In this document: piece by piece, positions 6,432-8,912 of the stretch | Layout: the number at the start of each line of letters is the position of its first letter | How positions within the stretch are numbered: position 1 is the stretch's first letter | Assembly (NCBI GenBank): GCA_029945985.1 | Contig: JAQSDP010000012.1 | Location: forward strand, 1-8,912 | Source of the DNA: a bacterium | GTDB lineage: Bacteria; Acidobacteriota; Blastocatellia; Pyrinomonadales; Pyrinomonadaceae | DNA length: 8,912 nucleotides | Direction: 5' to 3' | Position numbers and translations under genes: made by a program | The notes under the pieces: model-generated | The model's database searches: none | The model's input: the letters and a program-made list of their open reading frames with translations, nothing else | What the model was told of the DNA's origin: nothing

Positions 6432-7073
6432 ATGAAGGCCTCTTTACTGACAATTGCACTTCTGATCATTTCGGCGATTCCTGCATTCGCGCAGTCCAGG
6501 ACGAATCGGATCTTCCGTCCCTGTCCATCAACGACGACTCCGGCGAGCGTGTCAATATCGTCGGCCGGAGCGATAACACTGACTCCCTGTTCGGGCCAGA
6601 CCGTGACGATTGGTTCTTCAAGCGAAGGCCTTATCAGCCTCGGAACATTCAACAATTATATTGACGTTCCTAGCGGCGATACGTTCCAGATCGGCGCAAT
6701 CATCGGCGGTATTGGGGCCGCATTATTCGTAGATCGATTGAACAACAGCCTAGCAATGTCCGCTACCACAATGGATTGGGCTCCGAACGGCCCAATCACT
6801 TGGAAGCTGCGTAGAACAGTCACGACCGGTGGAACGACCGGCAATCGGACGATAAATTTCCTGAACGGTACGGTTAACTTCGCCGCCGCTGCGACGTCGC
6901 TCACGGTGACGAATTCAACGGTCGATACAAGTTCAATCATTCTTGCGACAGCTCGGACGAACGACTCAACCTGTTCGGTCAAAAACGTTGTCGCCGGTGC
7001 CGGTTCATTCGTTATCAACATGACGGCCGGGTGTACCGCTGAAACATCGGTAGGCTTCCTGGTTTTGAACTAG
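6432..7073 (+). CDS. Exported beta-rich protein, probable spike or receptor-binding protein
   Basis: The 213 aa product opens with a clear Sec signal peptide. It has M-K, a hydrophobic core at residues 5-16, and an AFA motif predicting cleavage after Ala20. The mature part is Ser/Thr/Gly-rich and beta-rich. The C-terminal about 80 residues (NRTINFLNGTVNFAAAATSL onward, ending TSVGFLVLN) look like a small domain I associate with the C-termini of phage tail fibres and spikes; that link is from memory and not verified. The only four cysteines of the mature part are C31, C53, C181 and C201. They could form two disulphides, fitting an oxidising periplasm. AGG at 6421-6423, eight bases before the ATG, supports the start. 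A signal peptide on a spike is unusual for an icosahedral phage. Other options are a secreted accessory protein or a host-surface modifier. Confidence 0.7.
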   Translation: MKASLLTIALLIISAIPAFAQSRTNRIFRPCPSTTTPASVSISSAGAITLTPCSGQTVTIGSSSEGLISLGTFNNYIDVPSGDTFQIGAIIGGIGAALFVDRLNNSLAMSATTMDWAPNGPITWKLRRTVTTGGTTGNRTINFLNGTVNFAAAATSLTVTNSTVDTSSIILATARTNDSTCSVKNVVAGAGSFVINMTAGCTAETSVGFLVLN

Positions 7074-7111
7074 GCACAACTCAGGCAAAAACAAAAAGGA
7101 CGGAAATAAAC

Positions 7112-7375
7112 ATGACTCCAAAGGAAAGAAACGATCTCCGCGAACTCACGGCGACAAAACACGAGGGAAGCGTCGAAGCTGCGGTTTGCGACTTTCTCGG
7201 ACTATTGGCTGAATACAAGTCGGCAAACGGCGTTCCTCAAGGAAATATCGGCGCTGTTTTTAACATCTCTGACGAACTCCAAAAATACGCCGAATTCGAT
7301 GCCGCGGCCGAACGCGATCCGACTGCTGGCCGATCGGAAGACGCGAAAGGCACGGGCGGCGAAACTCAGGAATAG
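7112..7375 (+). CDS. Small acidic hypothetical protein (87 aa)
   Basis: The family is not recognised. The protein is acidic, with predicted helices at about 3-35 (KERNDLRELTA, then an amphipathic AAVCDFLGLLAEYK) and about 50-68. A disordered-looking tail (from about 69) is rich in Glu, Gly, Thr and Asp. It has one cysteine and no membrane segment. GGA at 7102-7104 lies seven bases before the ATG, and a second AAGGA lies further up. Its stop is nine bases before the peptidase start, so the two are probably cotranscribed. A regulatory, chaperone-like or lysis-timing role is possible, but nothing in the sequence shows it. Confidence 0.65.
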   Translation: MTPKERNDLRELTATKHEGSVEAAVCDFLGLLAEYKSANGVPQGNIGAVFNISDELQKYAEFDAAAERDPTAGRSEDAKGTGGETQE

Positions 7376-7384
7376 AAAACTCGC

Positions 7385-8125
7385 ATGAGCGTTCTAGTGA
7401 AAATCAGTGCAACGGCTTCGACTCCGAAACTTCATCGGACGGCGGCCGCCGCGTTTGAAAAACTTCGGACAGAAGTCCGCGACGGCTCCGGAATCGACTT
7501 TCTCGCGAAGCTCGCCGACGCTTTGCGGCCTGTGAATTTCGTTTCGGATAAAGACGGCGTCGCGAATCGCTCCTGGCATAAGACCGGTCGAGCTTTCGAC
7601 TACGACCAAACATCGAAAGCTCTCGTTATCGTCTCTGAGATCCGCGCCGGCCGTCAGTTCTTTCGGACCTATCTAGGTTGTGCAAAACAGGACGGCTCGC
7701 AAGGGCATCGGCGAACGGTTGCCGATTATCGGGGCGGATCTGTTTCGGGCTCGCTGTTCGATTTTACCGCCGAAGCTGAATCGTTCGGGTTCAAGCGCAT
7801 CCCGGCCTGGAAAGGCTGGCAAAAACATTACAATCGCCGCGAATTCTGGCATTACCAGCTCGATGAAGGATTGAGCTGGGCTCAGGCGATGAAAGAACTA
7901 GAGGGCGGATCCGGTGGCAAGGTTTACGGCCTGAACGACCGCGGCAGCGTGGTGAAGCAGATCCAACGTCGGCTTTATGAGTTGATGCTATTACCGGTTG
8001 AAGAAGTCGACGGCGTGTTCGGCGCCATTACAGCGAATGCGATTATCTCCTTCCAGCGATCGGTCGGCGTTGACGCCGATGGTGTGGTCGGACCTAGAAC
8101 TATCGCAGCACTGAGACTGAAATGA
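7385..8125 (+). CDS. M15-type D,D-peptidase with peptidoglycan-binding domain
   Basis: This is a zinc peptidase predicted to cut peptide stems of the cell wall (D-Ala-D-Ala carboxypeptidase or L-Ala-D-Glu endopeptidase type). The N-terminal catalytic domain carries the SxHxxGxAxD signature as S63, H65, G68, A70 and D72. A later EFWHY motif contributes E153 (likely catalytic base) and H156 (third zinc ligand). These residues match the M15/VanY family pattern. A short linker (GGSGG, about residue 174) leads to a C-terminal PG_binding_1-like domain (about 180-246), recognisable by LNDRG, VKQIQRRL, VDGVFG, AIISFQ and VVGPRTIAAL. There is no signal peptide, so it would need a holin, another export route, or delivery within the virion. 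The 3' end overlaps by 26 bases a gene on the other strand. The ribosome binding site is weak (AGGA within the previous gene's end). Exact bond specificity cannot be told. Confidence 0.9.
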   Translation: MSVLVKISATASTPKLHRTAAAAFEKLRTEVRDGSGIDFLAKLADALRPVNFVSDKDGVANRSWHKTGRAFDYDQTSKALVIVSEIRAGRQFFRTYLGCAKQDGSQGHRRTVADYRGGSVSGSLFDFTAEAESFGFKRIPAWKGWQKHYNRREFWHYQLDEGLSWAQAMKELEGGSGGKVYGLNDRGSVVKQIQRRLYELMLLPVEEVDGVFGAITANAIISFQRSVGVDADGVVGPRTIAALRLK

Positions 8126-8336
8126 AGTAAACAACAATCGAGAACAAGGCGATGAGACCTATTGATAAGGATGCGATTCCAAAACCCTTGATTACATTTT
8201 CATATGTCTTTTTGTCTTTGATAAACCGGATCATTTGCGAGTCATAAGGGCTAATGAATCCGGGCCACCGACACTGTATAAAGCCGACGATGGTCAAAAT
8301 GAGACTTGCAATGAGCGGGACGATATATTCCGACAT
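8100..8336 (-). CDS. Small membrane protein on the minus strand, moron-like
   Basis: The 78 aa product has two hydrophobic segments, about residues 4-20 and 50-75. A polar basic loop between them contains PGFISPYDSQMIRFIKDKK. The layout faintly resembles small SdpI/DUF3784-like membrane proteins, but I do not claim membership. The start at 8336 is chosen because a good promoter-like sequence lies just upstream at 8355-8383; earlier in-frame ATGs at 8375 and 8348 exist, the first upstream of that -10 box. Positions 8161-8340 hold 77 G or C of 180 (43%), less than the neighbours. It is the only gene read on this strand. Its stop overlaps the end of the peptidase gene. An AT-richer gene with its own promoter, set against the operon, fits a phage moron, for example for superinfection exclusion or defence. 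A holin-like role is an alternative. Confidence 0.6.
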   Translation of the reverse strand: MSEYIVPLIASLILTIVGFIQCRWPGFISPYDSQMIRFIKDKKTYENVIKGFGIASLSIGLIALFSIVVYFISVSVLR

Positions 8337-8354
8337 GCGCGATTCCATAAGAAA

Positions 8355-8383
8355 AGTATAGTCACATGCCATCACGGAGTGAA
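8355..8383 (-). promoter_or_regulatory. Sigma70-like promoter for the minus-strand membrane gene
   Basis: Read on the minus strand, TTCACT (8383-8378) and TATACT (8360-8355) are spaced 17 bases apart. They match the sigma70 -35 at four of six and the -10 at five of six positions. Transcription would start near 8348, about 12 bases before the ATG at 8336. The element overlaps the start of the transglycosylase gene on the other strand, so the two could interfere with each other. Confidence 0.4.
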
Positions 8384-8912
8384 TATGAACAGATAGTCAA
8401 TCTCGCACAAGTGCGGGCTGCGCTCGATACGATCGCCTGGGCCGAAGGTGGTAGATCGTATTTCACGCTCTACGGAGGCGGTTCATTCTCCGGCTCCCAG
8501 CATCCGAATCGAGCGATCACGGCCGGTTCTTACACGTCGACCGCGGCCGGTCGGTATCAGTTCCTCTATCGAACGTGGATCGAGATCAAGAATCGGCTCG
8601 GGCTTCCTGATTTCACGGCTCGCTATCAGGACATCGCGGCCGTCGATCTTATTGCTCAACGCGGCCAGCTATCGAAGCTGCTCGCCGGTGACTTCGAAGG
8701 CGTTATGAAAGGGCTCGGATGTGCGTGGGCGGCATTGCCATACGCGACGTGCGGCCAGACGCGACGACCGCTCGATCAAACGATGAACTATTACCGCTCG
8801 GCCATCGGCGTTTACGGTGGTCACAATGCAAACGTCCCGGCGAGCATGGCTTCAGTCTCGACCGTCGCGATCGCGGCCGGTGTATTGATATTCGTACTTC
8901 TACTTAGAGATT
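8366..8912 (+). CDS. Lambda R-type lytic transglycosylase with C-terminal membrane anchor (partial)
   Basis: The frame stays open to the window edge, so the 3' end is missing; 182 codons are visible. Translation from 8366 matches the phage lambda endolysin R family, which cleaves the glycan strand and leaves 1,6-anhydro-muramic ends. AALDTIAWAEGG corresponds to the lambda AFLDMLAWSEGT segment, giving E27 as the catalytic acid. STAAGRYQF (58-66) and WAALPYATCGQ match further conserved blocks. Unlike lambda R (158 aa), it continues past the domain through a short linker to a hydrophobic segment (about 166-180, ending LLLRD). That predicts a membrane-bound enzyme, as in PRD1 P7. The anchor resembles that of the protein at 23-607. 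An in-frame TAA at 8348-8350 limits the start. The ribosome binding site is weak (AAGAAAAG). There is no signal peptide. It may be a virion entry enzyme rather than a soluble endolysin. Confidence 0.9.
   Translation, partial: MPSRSEYEQIVNLAQVRAALDTIAWAEGGRSYFTLYGGGSFSGSQHPNRAITAGSYTSTAAGRYQFLYRTWIEIKNRLGLPDFTARYQDIAAVDLIAQRGQLSKLLAGDFEGVMKGLGCAWAALPYATCGQTRRPLDQTMNYYRSAIGVYGGHNANVPASMASVSTVAIAAGVLIFVLLLRD

Noticed and set aside
8064..8079. Hairpin TCGGCG-TTGA-CGCCGA considered as a terminator for the minus-strand gene
   Set aside because: No T-run follows on the minus strand, and it lies in the conserved coding part of the peptidoglycan-binding domain.
8448..8907. Two + strand open frames (8448-8708, 8719-8907)
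   Set aside because: They lie in the wrong frame over the transglycosylase, whose own frame stays open from 8366 to the edge and matches lambda R closely.
1..8912. tRNA, rRNA, CRISPR array, insertion sequence, attachment site or origin
   Set aside because: No cloverleaf, no regular direct repeats with spacers, no transposase or terminal inverted repeats, and no iterated origin-like repeats were seen on either strand.

Overview
This window reads as the structural and lysis part of a bacterial virus, or an integrated copy of one. It probably belongs to a tailless, membrane-containing type. GC is in the mid-50s % by eye, and genes are tightly packed on the + strand with Shine-Dalgarno-type starts. 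Two enzymes attack peptidoglycan, and one protein has a Sec signal peptide, so the host is a bacterium, probably Gram-negative. The host phylum cannot be fixed from the sequence. No terminase, portal, tail tube, sheath, tape measure, replication, integration or packaging ATPase gene is visible, so the window is only part of a genome.

Layout from left to right. (1) 23-607 encodes a small protein with a C-terminal membrane anchor. It overlaps by ATGA the gene at 604-3498, a very large (964 aa) basic, modular protein. That protein has a J-domain, a zinc ribbon and about 14 Asn-Pro linkers, most with a basic residue just upstream. (2) 3475-3597 looks like a transcription boundary: a terminator-like hairpin with a T-run, a weak promoter and a leader hairpin. 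(3) 3598-6412 looks like the virion operon. It encodes a membrane protein with an Arg-rich tail of RRRRNP type, two proteins I read as beta-barrel (jelly-roll) capsid candidates (257 and 319 aa, the second apparently internally duplicated), and a small 132 aa beta-rich protein. (4) 6432-7073 encodes an exported beta-rich protein resembling a receptor-binding or spike domain. (5) 7112-7375 is a small acidic protein of unknown role. (6) 7385-8125 is an M15-type D,D-peptidase with a peptidoglycan-binding domain. (7) 8100-8336, on the minus strand, is an AT-richer small membrane protein with its own promoter-like sequence, resembling a moron. (8) 8366-8912 is a lambda R-type lytic transglycosylase with a C-terminal membrane anchor, cut by the window edge.

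Working model (inference): the barrel proteins form an icosahedral shell over an internal membrane. The Arg-rich NP membrane protein and the large NP protein sit at the membrane-genome interface. The two membrane-anchored proteins (23-607 and 8366 onward) share a similar C-terminal anchor and may sit in the virion membrane, as the PRD1 transglycosylase P7 does. The M15 enzyme and the transglycosylase would open the cell wall at entry or exit. The strongest novelty candidates are the modular J-domain/NP protein and the capsid gene pair.
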